In this document: positions 39,204 through 46,698 of the stretch, one piece after another
Position numbering within the stretch: position 1 is the first letter of the stretch
How the letters are laid out: every line of letters begins with the position of its first letter
Origin: CAYLZO01 sp964387775
Lineage (GTDB): Bacteria > Chloroflexota > Anaerolineae > JAAYZQ01
Direction of reading: 5' to 3'
DNA: 46,698 bases
Assembly: GCA_964387775.1 (NCBI GenBank)
Contig: CAYLZO010000011.1
Coordinates: 1 to 46,698 of the forward strand
Translations under genes and position numbers: made by a program
The notes under the pieces: generated by a model
The model's database searches: none
What the model was told of the DNA's origin: nothing
Seen by the model: only the letters and a program-made list of their open reading frames with translations

Positions 39204-39602
39204 CTACCACACGTAGCAGAGGACCTCGCCCCCAATGCCCAGGCGGCGCGCCTCGCGACCCGTCATGACCCCCTTGGGGGTGCTCACGACGGCGATCCCC
39301 AAGCCACTCAGGACCCAGGGCAGGTCTTGCTTGCCCCGGTACACCCGTCGGCCCGGCTTGCTGATTCGTTTCAGGCCGGTCAGGATCGGCTGCCGCTCCT
39401 TGTCATATTTTAACCACACCCGAATATTCGGCTGGGGACGGTCTTTGGTCACTTCGTATCCCTGGATGAATCCCTCTTCCAGGAGAACTTGGGTGATCGC
39501 TACCTTCAGTTTCGAACTGGGCACCAGCACGTACGATTTGCGCGCGATGAGCCCATTCCGGATTCGAGTAAGCAGATCAGAGATTGGATCGGTCATAGGC
39601 AT
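39204..39602 (-). CDS. rpsH: Ribosomal protein uS8
   Basis: Primary 16S rRNA binder and, in E. coli, translational repressor of the spc operon. The protein is 132 residues with MTDPISDLLTRIRNGLIAR, SSKLKVAITQVLLEEGFIQG, and the C-terminal STPKGVMTGREARRLGIGGE and LCYVW. Two ATG codons are possible (39602 and 39596); the first has the better-spaced GGGGGTG. It lies 34 nt after rpsN. Confidence 0.97.
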   Translation of the reverse strand: MPMTDPISDLLTRIRNGLIARKSYVLVPSSKLKVAITQVLLEEGFIQGYEVTKDRPQPNIRVWLKYDKERQPILTGLKRISKPGRRVYRGKQDLPWVLSGLGIAVVSTPKGVMTGREARRLGIGGEVLCYVW

Positions 39603-39636
39603 ACGCCACCCCCACTTCCTGATTTACAATTTGCAG

Positions 39637-39819
39637 CTACCAACTGGACTTGACCACGCCCGGGATCATGCCCTTGTTGGCCAACTCGCGGAAACAGATG
39701 CGGCACAGTCTGAATCGCCGGATATAGCCCCGGGGTCGCCCGCACCGTGAACACCGGTTTCGCTCGCGAACCTTGTATTTGCGATTCTTTTCCCGCTCAA
39801 TCATGCTTTTCTTTGCCAC
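39637..39819 (-). CDS. rpsN: Ribosomal protein uS14, zinc-binding short form
   Basis: Small-subunit head protein; 60 residues with GTG start at 39819 (aaaggggggaattg before it). The protein opens AKKSMIEREKNRKYKVRERN and carries the zinc set CSRCGRP and CRICF (C-x2-C-x12-C-x2-C), so it is the zinc (type Z) paralogue. It ends GMIPGVVKSSW. The longer open frame upstream overlaps rplE and is not used. Confidence 0.95.
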   Translation of the reverse strand: MAKKSMIEREKNRKYKVRERNRCSRCGRPRGYIRRFRLCRICFRELANKGMIPGVVKSSW

Positions 39820-39844
39820 CAATTCCCCCCTTTGAACAAGCGTG

Positions 39845-40387
39845 CTAGCGTCCGCTGAACGGCATCCCCAGATGCCGCAGCAGGTGATAGCCCTCTTCGT
39901 CGGTCTGGGCTGTCGTGACAATGGTGATTTCCAGCCCCCGGACCTTGTCGATGCTGTCGTAGTCGATCTCGGGAAAGACCAACTGCTCACGCAAACCCAG
40001 CGTATAGTTTCCCCGCCCATCGAAGGAGTCGGGCGAAATGCCTCGAAAGTCCCTCTGGCGCGGCAACGCGATGTTGCACAGACGGTCCAAGAAATCCCAC
40101 ATCCGGTCGCCCCGAAGGGTCACCTTCACCCCGATGGGAACGCCCTGTCGCAGTTTAAAACTGGCAATGGACTTGCGCGCCCGGGTTACAATCGGCTTCT
40201 GGCCCGTGATCTGGGTAATGTCGCCCACCGTCGCGTCCAGAGCCTTGGCATTGTCGATGGCCTCGCCCAGACCGACGTTGACCACGATCTTGACCATCTG
40301 GGGCACTTCCATCACATTTTCGTAGCCCAGTTCCTTTTGCAGGGCGGGCATGATCTGTTCGTTATACTGTTCCTTCAATCTCGGCAT
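39845..40387 (-). CDS. rplE: Ribosomal protein uL5
   Basis: 5S rRNA-binding protein of the central protuberance. The protein is 180 residues with MPRLKEQYNEQIMPALQKEL, VPQMVKIVVNVGLGEAIDNA, TGQKPIVTRARKSIASFKLR, GVPIGVKVTLRGDRMWDFLD and the TTAQTDEEGYHLLRHLGMPF end. It lies 16 nt after rplX. Confidence 0.97.
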   Translation of the reverse strand: MPRLKEQYNEQIMPALQKELGYENVMEVPQMVKIVVNVGLGEAIDNAKALDATVGDITQITGQKPIVTRARKSIASFKLRQGVPIGVKVTLRGDRMWDFLDRLCNIALPRQRDFRGISPDSFDGRGNYTLGLREQLVFPEIDYDSIDKVRGLEITIVTTAQTDEEGYHLLRHLGMPFSGR

Positions 40388-40403
40388 CGTTCTTGCTGCT
40401 CCC

Positions 40404-40790
40404 TCAACCTATCGGTTCGTCGCACTTTTTGCAATAGCGGATTTTGGTCCCGTCCTCCAAAATCTGGAACCCAACCCGCGTCGCCTCTCTGCAAGAAGGG
40501 CAGATCAACATCACGTTCGAGATGTGGATGGGCGCCTCTCGCTCGATGCGGCCCACCTGTGTCCGAACGTCGCCCGTGCGGCGCTGGTGCTTGATAATGA
40601 GGTTCACCCCTTGCACCACGACCCGGTCCTTGTCCGGTTTCCGCCCCACCTTACGATTGAACCGATCTATTTCGTAACCACGGATCACACGGTGAACCGT
40701 GCCTTCTACTCGTTTGCCTTCGCTCCTGGCAGCGGCCGCGTCCTTCCCGACCGTCACCTCTACCAGATCGCCTTCTTTGATCCGTTCCAT
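40404..40790 (-). CDS. rplX: Ribosomal protein uL24
   Basis: Assembly-initiating protein of the large subunit. The protein is 128 residues from ATG at 40790 (ggagattgag before it). The KOW core has IKEGDLVEVTVGKDA and GVNLIIKHQRR; the C-terminal part has a Cys4 ribbon, CPSCREATRVGF and YCKKCDEPIG. At 128 residues it is somewhat longer than the usual 100-110, owing to an extended loop (RVEGTVHRVIRGYEIDRFNR). It lies 69 nt after rplN. Confidence 0.96.
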   Translation of the reverse strand: MERIKEGDLVEVTVGKDAAAARSEGKRVEGTVHRVIRGYEIDRFNRKVGRKPDKDRVVVQGVNLIIKHQRRTGDVRTQVGRIEREAPIHISNVMLICPSCREATRVGFQILEDGTKIRYCKKCDEPIG

Positions 40791-40859
40791 CTCAATCTCC
40801 CGACTACTTCTGAGCGCCGGCGCCGGCCGGCACACAGAAACTCATCAACAAAACCTCGC

Positions 40860-41228
40860 TCACAAAACCTCTGGGGCCAGGGATACGATGCGCATGAATC
40901 CCCGCTCTCGCAGCTCGCGGGCCACCGGGCCAAAGATGCGCGTTCCCTTGGGATTCTTGGCCTGATCGAGGATGACGGCTGCGTTGTCATCAAATTTGAT
41001 GTGCGAGCCATCCGGCCGGCGAATTTCCTTGGCCGTCCGCACGATCACGGCGTGGACCACGTCCCCTTTCTGCACCGAACCTCCCGGCGCAGCGCCCTTC
41101 ACCGAGGCCACAATAACGTCACCGACCCCGCCGTAGCGGCGCATCGAACCCCCCAGGACGCGAATGCACTGAACCTCTTTGCCCCCCGTATTGTCAGCTA
41201 CTCTCAGCCGACTTTCTTGTTGAATCAT
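40860..41228 (-). CDS. rplN: Ribosomal protein uL14
   Basis: Large-subunit protein in the intersubunit bridge near the factor-binding site. The protein is 122 residues with MIQQESRLRVADNTGGKEVQ, GDVIVASVKGAAPGGSVQKG, DVVHAVIVRTAKEIRRPDGS and the FGPVARELRERGFMRIVSLA end. It lies 48 nt after rpsQ and is the first gene of the spc-type part. Confidence 0.97.
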   Translation of the reverse strand: MIQQESRLRVADNTGGKEVQCIRVLGGSMRRYGGVGDVIVASVKGAAPGGSVQKGDVVHAVIVRTAKEIRRPDGSHIKFDDNAAVILDQAKNPKGTRIFGPVARELRERGFMRIVSLAPEVL

Positions 41229-41276
41229 CTTCTACCTCCAGCCTTTCCCGACGCAACCTCTTGGCAGCGTCAGCGG

Positions 41277-41525
41277 TCAGGCTTGTTCCATGATCTCGGT
41301 GACGATCCACCGCTTATCGCGGCTCAAGGGACGAGATTCAACGATCTGGACCAGATCGCCGATCTGGCACGCATTCTCTTCGTCATGCGCCTTGAACTTG
41401 TTGCGGGTCTTGATCACCTTGCCATAAAGCTTGTGCCGCTTCAGGCGCTCCACCTGCACGACGACCGTCTTGTCCATCCGGTTGCTCAACACCCGACCAA
41501 CCAGAACTCTTCTACCCTCGCTCAT
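41277..41525 (-). CDS. rpsQ: Ribosomal protein uS17
   Basis: Primary 16S rRNA binder of the small-subunit body; 82 residues with RRVLVGRVLSNRMDKTVVVQ, VERLKRHKLYGKVIKTRNKF, KAHDEENACQIGDLVQIVES and RPLSRDKRWIVTEI. The ATG at 41525 overlaps the rpmC stop (ATGA). The longer frame to 41573 lies in rpmC and is not used. Confidence 0.97.
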   Translation of the reverse strand: MSEGRRVLVGRVLSNRMDKTVVVQVERLKRHKLYGKVIKTRNKFKAHDEENACQIGDLVQIVESRPLSRDKRWIVTEIMEQA

Positions 41526-41761
41526 TCTGCCCCCTGCTGTTGCGCCCGCTCTTGGGCCTCTTTTTCCATCCATCGCAATTCCTTGGCCCGCAGAATCGTA
41601 TTCAGCCGGGCAATCTCCCGTCGCATCTGCCCCAGTCGGGCACTATTCTGCATCTGGCCCGTAGAAAACTGAAAGCGCAGATTGAACAACTCGGCGTAGG
41701 CGTCGTCCAAGTGCACCCGGATCTCTTCCGGCGGCATTTCCCAAATCTCGCGCGACTTCAT
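41522..41761 (-). CDS. rpmC: Ribosomal protein uL29
   Basis: Large-subunit protein at the polypeptide exit; 79 residues. Two helices are visible, MPPEEIRVHLDDAYAELFNL and RFQFSTGQMQNSARLGQMRR, with the signature EIARLNTILRAKEL after them and an acidic/Gln-rich tail. It overlaps rplP by four bases at its start and rpsQ by four at its end. Confidence 0.96.
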   Translation of the reverse strand: MKSREIWEMPPEEIRVHLDDAYAELFNLRFQFSTGQMQNSARLGQMRREIARLNTILRAKELRWMEKEAQERAQQQGAE

Positions 41762-42186
41762 CCTATCCCTCCGATCATCTCCTGCCGGCTGAGGAATCGG
41801 GTCTTGATGGGCAACTTGTGAGAGGCCAACCGCATCGCTTCCCGCGCGGCCTCTTCTTCCACACCCGAGATCTCAAAGATCACGCGACCCGGTTTGACGA
41901 CAGCCACCCAATGGTCCACAGCACCCTTTCCTTTGCCCATCCGCGTCTCGGCGGGCTTGGCCGTCACCGGTTTGTCGGGAAAGACACGAATCCAGAGCTT
42001 TCCACTCCGCTTCACGTGGCGGACGATGGCCCGGCGGGCAGCCTCGATCTGGCGGCTGGTCATCCAGCATGGCTCCAGAGCCTGCAACCCAAAGTCACCG
42101 AAAGACAGGTTGTTGCCCCGGCTGGCCTTGCCTTTCATCCGCCCTCGATGCTGTTTGCGATATTTTGTACGCTTTGGCATCAACAT
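41758..42186 (-). CDS. rplP: Ribosomal protein uL16
   Basis: Large-subunit protein that helps place the A-site tRNA. The protein is 142 residues with PKRTKYRKQHRGRMKGKASR, FGLQALEPCWMTSRQIEAAR, IRVFPDKPVTAKPAETRMGK and GKGAVDHWVAVVKPGRVIFE. The ATG at 42186 is best spaced from gaggagcg; ATG at 42180 is the alternative. The stop overlaps the rpmC start. Confidence 0.97.
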   Translation of the reverse strand: MLMPKRTKYRKQHRGRMKGKASRGNNLSFGDFGLQALEPCWMTSRQIEAARRAIVRHVKRSGKLWIRVFPDKPVTAKPAETRMGKGKGAVDHWVAVVKPGRVIFEISGVEEEAAREAMRLASHKLPIKTRFLSRQEMIGGIG

Positions 42187-42225
42187 AGCATACGCTCCTC
42201 AAAACAGGATGATGTCCACCCCAGC

Positions 42226-42894
42226 CTAGATGCTGGGGGCGGCAGCGCCCTGTCCCTTCTCGGGCAGTACTTCGCCCTTGTAAATCCAAACCTTGACGCC
42301 GATACGGCCGTAGGTCGTCAGGGCTTCCGCCTGGGCGTAGTCAATGTCCGCCCGCAAGGTATGGCGGGGCACCCGGCCTTCGCGCAGGGACTCGGAGCGG
42401 GCCATCTCTGCTCCGTGCAACCGCCCGGCACACTTGACCATCGCCCCTTCGGCCCCAAACCGCATCGCCCGCTGCACCGCCTGCCGCATGGCACGCCTGA
42501 ACGAGATCCGCCGCTCAAGCTGCTGGGCGATTCCCTCGGCAACCAGATAAGCATCCAACTCAGGCCGTTCTACCTCTTCGACGTCAATGTGGACCTTTTT
42601 GCCGGTCATCTCTTCCAAGTCACTGCGCAGCGCATTGACGTTAACCCCTTTGCGCCCGATAACGATGCCCGGCTTGGCCGTCCAGATCTTGATCGACACG
42701 TGCCGCGCCCTGGGAAAACGTTCGATCTCGATGGTCGAGATCCCCGCGTGCCCCACGTCCTCGCGGATTTTCTTGCGGATCTGGAGATCTTCGTTCAAAA
42801 GGTCCGCGTACTCGTCATCTTCTGCATACCAACGGGCTTTCCAATCCTTAATGTAGCCCAGCCTGAAACCGTAGGGATGTACCTTTCGCCCCAT
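42226..42894 (-). CDS. rpsC: Ribosomal protein uS3
   Basis: Small-subunit head protein at the mRNA entry channel with helicase activity. The protein is 222 residues with GRKVHPYGFRLGYIKDWKAR, the KH domain segment IWTAKPGIVIGRKGVNVNAL, SFRRAMRQAVQRAMRFGAEG and the DYAQAEALTTYGRIGVKVWI end. It lies 18 nt after rplV. Confidence 0.97.
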   Translation of the reverse strand: MGRKVHPYGFRLGYIKDWKARWYAEDDEYADLLNEDLQIRKKIREDVGHAGISTIEIERFPRARHVSIKIWTAKPGIVIGRKGVNVNALRSDLEEMTGKKVHIDVEEVERPELDAYLVAEGIAQQLERRISFRRAMRQAVQRAMRFGAEGAMVKCAGRLHGAEMARSESLREGRVPRHTLRADIDYAQAEALTTYGRIGVKVWIYKGEVLPEKGQGAAAPSI

Positions 42895-42912
42895 GCAGCC
42901 TCCTCCTTCGTC

Positions 42913-43269
42913 CTAGTACTCGCTCGGCATTCGTTCTTTGAGAATGACCGTGATGTGCGAGGATCGTTTTAAAATTGGCTTGAATCGCCCGCGCGCGCCA
43001 AATCGGCGCCAGCGGCGCATCGGTCCCTCGTCTGCCCAGATGCGGTCGATGTACAGATCCTCGTCGATCATGCCAAAGTCGTTCTCCGCACTGGCCACCG
43101 CAGACTTGATCAACTTGTATACCGGCTTGGCCGCCCGTTGCGGCATCGTCTGCAAGACCTGCATGGCGTGCAGGGCATCCATCCCCCGCACGCGGTCTAC
43201 GACCAGACGCACCTTTTGGGGCGATTGCCAGACGTAACGGTTCGCAGCCTTGACTTTAAAGTCCTCCAT
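42913..43269 (-). CDS. rplV: Ribosomal protein uL22
   Basis: Large-subunit protein whose hairpin lines the exit tunnel, the site where macrolide resistance changes arise. The protein is 118 residues with SPQKVRLVVDRVRGMDALHA, KPVYKLIKSAVASAENDFGM and the loop ADEGPMRRWRRFGARGRFKP, then the HITVILKE strand. It lies 9 nt after rpsS. Confidence 0.97.
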   Translation of the reverse strand: MEDFKVKAANRYVWQSPQKVRLVVDRVRGMDALHAMQVLQTMPQRAAKPVYKLIKSAVASAENDFGMIDEDLYIDRIWADEGPMRRWRRFGARGRFKPILKRSSHITVILKERMPSEY

Positions 43270-43278
43270 AACCGCCCC

Positions 43279-43572
43279 CTAAAGCGTTTTCCGCACCCGG
43301 GCCTTGCGCTCCCGCCGGATATGCCCGCGGAAGGTGCGCGTCGGCGCAAACTCGCCCAGCTTGTGGCCCACCATGTTCTCACTGACATAGATGGGCACGT
43401 GACGCCGCCCGTCGTGGACGGCAATGGTGTGGCCCACCATCTGCGGAAAGATGGTCGAAGCCCGCGACCAGGTCTTGATCACCCGTTTGGGTACACCCGG
43501 CCGGTTCATTTCCTCGATTTTGTTCAAGAGCTTTGGCTCTACGTACGGTCCCTTTTTCAACGATCTTGACAT
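43279..43572 (-). CDS. rpsS: Ribosomal protein uS19
   Basis: Small-subunit head protein; 97 residues. It opens MSRSLKKGPYVEPKLLNKIE and carries IKTWSRASTIFPQMVGHTIA, VHDGRRHVPIYVSENMVGHK and LGEFAPTRTFRGH. It lies 74 nt after rplB, in a gap holding a short CCAACGA/TCGTTGG inverted word. Confidence 0.97.
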   Translation of the reverse strand: MSRSLKKGPYVEPKLLNKIEEMNRPGVPKRVIKTWSRASTIFPQMVGHTIAVHDGRRHVPIYVSENMVGHKLGEFAPTRTFRGHIRRERKARVRKTL

Positions 43573-43646
43573 TCTTTACCTCCAGTTTCCAACGATCAAG
43601 GCTCCAAGTCCAACCCCTAAGCCGAGCTCCATTCGTTGGTCATGGG

Positions 43647-44486
43647 TCATTTCCGCCCCTTCTTGCGCCGGCGCCGCACGATCCACTTGTCGCTGGTCTT
43701 GCTGCGGCGGGTCTTTTTGCCCAACGTCGGCTTGCCCCACGGCGACTTGGGACTCGGCATACCGATGGGCGACCGGCCCTCGCCGCCCCCGTGGGGGTGA
43801 GAACCGGGGTCCATGGCCGAACCACGCACCGAGGGACGGAATCCCAACCAGCGCTTGCGCCCGGCCTTGCCCAGCTTGATATTGCCGTGTTCGGTATTGC
43901 CCACCTGGCCGATGGTCGCCATGCACTGCTGGTTTACCAGGCGAACCTCACCCGAGGGCAGCCGCAGGGTCGCGTATCGCCCCTCCTTGGCCAACACCTG
44001 GGCCGAGGTGCCCGCGGCTCGGGCCATCTGCCCGCCCTTGCCGATGTGCAGCTCGATGTTGTGAACCGTCGTGCCCACCGGAATGTTGGTCAGCGGTAAG
44101 GCATTGCCCTCTTGCAATTCAGCATCCGGCCCCGACATCACCACGTCGCCCACCTTGAGGCCCAGCGGAGCGACGATGTAGCGCTTTTCCCCATCGGCGT
44201 AGGTGATCAGCGCGATCCGCGCCGAGCGGTTCGGGTCGTACTCGATGGTAGACACCCGCCCCGGCACGTCGAACTTGTCGCGCTTGAAATCGATCACCCG
44301 GTAGCGACGCTTGTGGCCGCCCCCTCGGTGCCGAACCGTGATCTTGCCCCGGAAATTGCGGCCGGCCTTTTTCTTCAATGGTCGCAACAGCGACTTTTCC
44401 GGCTCGGTCCGGGTAATCTCTTCAAATGTCGAAACACTCATCCCTCGTCGCCCAGGCGACGAGGGTTTATAAACTTTTGTCGGCAT
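43647..44486 (-). CDS. rplB: Ribosomal protein uL2
   Basis: Core large-subunit protein required for peptidyl transfer and subunit joining. The protein is 279 residues with KKKAGRNFRGKITVRHRGGG, RRYRVIDFKRDKFDVPGRVS, LPLTNIPVGTTVHNIELHIG, KGGQMARAAGTSAQVLAKEG and the catalytically important GSAMDPGSHPHGGGEGRSPI block near the end. It lies 52 nt after rplW. Confidence 0.98.
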   Translation of the reverse strand: MPTKVYKPSSPGRRGMSVSTFEEITRTEPEKSLLRPLKKKAGRNFRGKITVRHRGGGHKRRYRVIDFKRDKFDVPGRVSTIEYDPNRSARIALITYADGEKRYIVAPLGLKVGDVVMSGPDAELQEGNALPLTNIPVGTTVHNIELHIGKGGQMARAAGTSAQVLAKEGRYATLRLPSGEVRLVNQQCMATIGQVGNTEHGNIKLGKAGRKRWLGFRPSVRGSAMDPGSHPHGGGEGRSPIGMPSPKSPWGKPTLGKKTRRSKTSDKWIVRRRRKKGRK

Positions 44487-44538
44487 CGTTCCACTCCTCT
44501 TCAGAGTTCAACGCCCAAATCCCTTGAACCTCGAACCG

Positions 44539-44829
44539 CTAAATGCCCTCAAAGAACTCGGCGATCCGCTCGCCGGGGGCCAGCGTCACCACGGCCTTTT
44601 TCCAGGCCGGCCGGGTCACGATCTGCTTGCGCCCCAAACGGCGTCGCTTGGCCGGCACCAACAGCGTATTGACCGACTCGACCTGCACGCCAAAGAGCAC
44701 CTCGACGGCATCGCGGATCTGAAGTTTGTTGGCCCGTCGATCTACTTCAAACACGTACTGGTTATCGCCCCGCTGCCAGTCGGTCTTTTCCGTCAAAATG
44801 GGCCGCTTCAAAACCTGATAAACGTTCAT
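44539..44829 (-). CDS. rplW: Ribosomal protein uL23
   Basis: Exit-tunnel protein that docks trigger factor and SRP; 96 residues with MNVYQVLKRPILTEKTDWQR, YVFEVDRRANKLQIRDAVEV, FGVQVESVNTLLVPAKRRRL and GRKQIVTRPAWKKAVVTL. The ATG has gggggagaagg before it and lies 15 nt after the rplD stop. Confidence 0.97.
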   Translation of the reverse strand: MNVYQVLKRPILTEKTDWQRGDNQYVFEVDRRANKLQIRDAVEVLFGVQVESVNTLLVPAKRRRLGRKQIVTRPAWKKAVVTLAPGERIAEFFEGI

Positions 44830-44844
44830 CCTTCTTCTCCCCCG

Positions 44845-45465
44845 CTAGCCCAAGATCCCCTCGATGACCGCCAGCGACTCGAGCGGCATCAAGACGTAGT
44901 CAAACTTGAGCAGATCCCGCACGTTCAGGTACTGGGCGACCAGCGTCCGGACCTCGGGCAGATTCCGCACGGAGCGCAAGACGGTCTCGTTGCGCTGGGG
45001 CAAGAGAATCAGCGCCGAAGCGCCAATGCCCAAGTTCTCCAGGATCTGCACCATCTCTTTGGTCTTGGGCTGGGCCATCTCCAGCGCGTCGAGCACCACC
45101 AACTGCGAATCGGCGGCCTTGACCGACAGCGCCGATCTCAGTGCCTGGCGCCGCATCTTGCGCGGCATCTTTTTCCGATAGCTGCGCGGCTGCGGCCCAA
45201 AGACGGTGCCTCCGCCTCGCCACTGGGGCGCGCGGATGCTGCCCTGGCGGGCGCGGCCGGTGCCCTTCTGGCGCCACGGCTTGCGACCACCACCCCGGAC
45301 CTCTCTGCGCTTTTTGGTCTTGTGCGTGCCCAGCCGGGCGTTGGCCATCTGGCGCACCAGCGCCTGGTGCATCAGGCCTTCGTGGATGGGAACGGCAAAG
45401 ATGTCGTCGCGCAGTTCCGCTTCCTTAACTTGTTCACCCTGCATGTTGTACACAGGTACTTGCAT
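44845..45465 (-). CDS. rplD: Ribosomal protein uL4
   Basis: Exit-tunnel protein and, in E. coli, the autoregulator of the S10 operon. The protein is 206 residues with VPIHEGLMHQALVRQMANAR, GTHKTKKRREVRGGGRKPWR, QKGTGRARQGSIRAPQWRGG and FGPQPRSYRKKMPRKMRRQA, then the C-terminal NVRDLLKFDYVLMPLESLAV. It lies 68 nt after rplC, behind a repeat hairpin. Confidence 0.97.
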   Translation of the reverse strand: MQVPVYNMQGEQVKEAELRDDIFAVPIHEGLMHQALVRQMANARLGTHKTKKRREVRGGGRKPWRQKGTGRARQGSIRAPQWRGGGTVFGPQPRSYRKKMPRKMRRQALRSALSVKAADSQLVVLDALEMAQPKTKEMVQILENLGIGASALILLPQRNETVLRSVRNLPEVRTLVAQYLNVRDLLKFDYVLMPLESLAVIEGILG

Positions 45466-45480
45466 CTGCCACCACTCCTC

Positions 45481-45530
45481 AGTCGTCCGTATCCAGTCGT
45501 CAGTATCCAGCCCGGCTGGCTACTGACGAC
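45481..45530. repeat. Tandem plus inverted repeat in the rplC-rplD gap
   Basis: The word AGTCGTC(C/A)GTATCC is repeated in tandem at 45481-45508. GTCGTCAGTA (45496-45505) is a perfect inverted copy of TACTGACGAC (45521-45530), with an inner CCAG/CTGG pair. The gap holds no gene. Confidence 0.75.
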
Positions 45531-45533
45531 CGA

Positions 45534-46193
45534 TCACTTGCGGGCCTTTTTTAGCAACTGCGTCTTGCGCGCCTCCCGGACCAACAGCAGGCCGTTCTTG
45601 GCGCCCGGCACCGGACCCCGCACGGCCAGCAGGTTACGCTCTGGGTCCACCATGACGACCTCCAGATTCTGGCTCGTCACCCGCTCGGTGCCCATCCGTC
45701 CCGGCATACGCTTGCCCTTGAACACCCGCCCCGGATCGGTGCAGGCACCGATAGATCCCGGCGTACGGAGCCTGTCGGACTGGCCGTGGGTCTTGGGGCC
45801 GCCACGGAAGCCGTAGCGCTTCACCACGCCGGCAAAGCCCCGGCCCTTCGACGTGCCGGTTACGTCCACCGACTCGCCCACCTCAAAGATGTCCACGGTG
45901 AGCTTTTGGCCTTCCTCGTAATCGGCGATGGCAGTCTCGGGCATCCGAAACTCGCGCAGGTAGCGCAGCGCCGGAAGGTCGCTTTTTTGCAGGTGCCGCA
46001 ACTGGGGACGGGTCAGGCTCTTGGGCTTGGCTTCGTCAAAGCCCAACTGAACCGCCGTATAGCCATCCCGATCCAGCGTCTTGATCTGAGACACAAAACA
46101 GGGGCCAGCTTTAATGACTGTGACCGGAATGACCTCCCCCCGTTCGTCAAAGATCTGGGTCATCCCGACCTTCTTGCCTAAAATACTCTTCAT
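45534..46193 (-). CDS. rplC: Ribosomal protein uL3
   Basis: Early-binding large-subunit protein reaching the peptidyl-transferase centre. The protein is 219 residues with MKSILGKKVGMTQIFDERGE, VTVIKAGPCFVSQIKTLDRD, VDVTGTSKGRGFAGVVKRYG, FRGGPKTHGQSDRLRTPGSI and GRVFKGKRMPGRMGTERVTS. It lies 173 nt after rpsJ, the longest gap in the S10-type part. Confidence 0.98.
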   Translation of the reverse strand: MKSILGKKVGMTQIFDERGEVIPVTVIKAGPCFVSQIKTLDRDGYTAVQLGFDEAKPKSLTRPQLRHLQKSDLPALRYLREFRMPETAIADYEEGQKLTVDIFEVGESVDVTGTSKGRGFAGVVKRYGFRGGPKTHGQSDRLRTPGSIGACTDPGRVFKGKRMPGRMGTERVTSQNLEVVMVDPERNLLAVRGPVPGAKNGLLLVREARKTQLLKKARK

Positions 46194-46366
46194 ACCTACC
46201 TCCCAGGGACTGTCAGGCTAGGCGTTCCTGCATCATCCCACCGAGCTGACAGTATGCTGGCTGGTCGTGCCTGGCACTTGCCAACCCAGTTTAGCTTTCA
46301 GCTTTCAGCTCTCAGCTGTCAGCCAGACTTTCTTGCCGATAGCTGACGGCTGTTCGCTGATAGCTG
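46194..46366. repeat. Repeat-rich gap between rpsJ and rplC
   Basis: At 46292-46325 the word AGCTTTC is repeated in tandem (agctttcagctttcagctct), and inverted relatives (gatagctgacggct, gctgatagct) follow at about 46338-46366, giving several possible hairpins. The word GTGCCTGGCAC at about 46267-46277 matches an arm of the palindrome at 2967. No gene is seen. Confidence 0.65.
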
Positions 46367-46675
46367 CTAAAGTTTGATTTCGATGTCTACGCCCGCCGGT
46401 AATTGCAGTCGCATCAGTTGATCGACTGTCTTTGATCCCGGCTCGACTACGTCGATCAATCGTTTGTGCGTGCGGATCTCAAACTGCTCTCGCGAATCCT
46501 TGTCGATGAACGGCGAGCGGATCACGGTGAACTTTTCGATGCGCGTGGGCAAGGGCACCGGTCCAACGACCATCGCCCCTGTCCGCTCCGCCGTGTCCAC
46601 GATCTGTCGCGCCGACTGATCGAGTATCCGGTGATCGAAAGCCTTCAGTCGAATTCTGATCTTCTGCTTGGCCAT
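46367..46675 (-). CDS. rpsJ: Ribosomal protein uS10
   Basis: Small-subunit head protein that also serves as NusE in antitermination; 102 residues. Marks are QKIRIRLKAFDHRILDQSAR, GAMVVGPVPLPTRIEKFTVI, RSPFIDKDSREQFEIRTHKR and LIDVVEPGSKTVDQLMRLQL. It is the first ribosomal gene of the superoperon in this window; the ATG at 46675 has gggggagt before it. Promoter and any upstream tuf/fusA genes lie outside the window. Confidence 0.97.
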   Translation of the reverse strand: MAKQKIRIRLKAFDHRILDQSARQIVDTAERTGAMVVGPVPLPTRIEKFTVIRSPFIDKDSREQFEIRTHKRLIDVVEPGSKTVDQLMRLQLPAGVDIEIKL

Positions 46676-46698
46676 ACTCCCCCCACCGATTTTGGATT

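Overview
The window looks like a chromosomal segment of a Chloroflexota bacterium, probably the Anaerolineae/Caldilineae side. This is an inference from overall style: GC-rich coding, Thr-Pro rich tails on exported proteins, LysM and subtilase architectures, short palindromic words scattered between genes, and near-consensus sigma-70 promoters with 17-nt spacers. No rRNA is present to place it firmly.

Left part (1-9144): a glycerate kinase cut by the window edge, a cyclophilin-like protein, a two-domain FKBP lipoprotein, an orphan ykkC-type riboswitch unit on the minus strand (3003-3264), a HhH-GPD DNA glycosylase with an EamA transporter and a ThiS/MoaD-like carrier, a GAF sensor kinase with a membrane protein, tRNA-Val(CAC) and a sugar isomerase-like TIM barrel.

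Middle part (9141-28896): a membrane-anchored glycosidase-like protein preceded by a membrane rhodanese whose frame runs through two in-frame TGA codons at the active-site cysteine positions (candidate UxU selenoprotein). Then come the primary sigma factor, a K+-independent H+-pyrophosphatase, tyrosyl-tRNA synthetase, a YgiT-type antitoxin with a nonsense-interrupted DUF4258 partner, an HD hydrolase, a large sensor kinase lacking the phospho-accepting His, and a cell-envelope block (LysM protein, S8 protease, DUF3307 protein, lipoprotein penicillin-binding protein).

Right part (29103-46675, all minus strand): one long ribosomal superoperon, transcribed right to left: rpsJ-rplC-rplD-rplW-rplB-rpsS-rplV-rpsC-rplP-rpmC-rpsQ-rplN-rplX-rplE-rpsN-rpsH-rplF-rplR-rpsE-rpmD-rplO-secY-adk-map-rpmJ-rpsM-rpsK-rpsD-rpoA-rplQ-truA-rplM-rpsI. 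infA is missing from its usual place between map and rpmJ. Several gaps inside this operon carry short inverted or tandem word repeats.

The observations most worth following are the double-TGA rhodanese with its SECIS-like hairpin, and the complete riboswitch-terminator unit that leads only to a 19-codon ORF. All calls were made by eye, without database searches.
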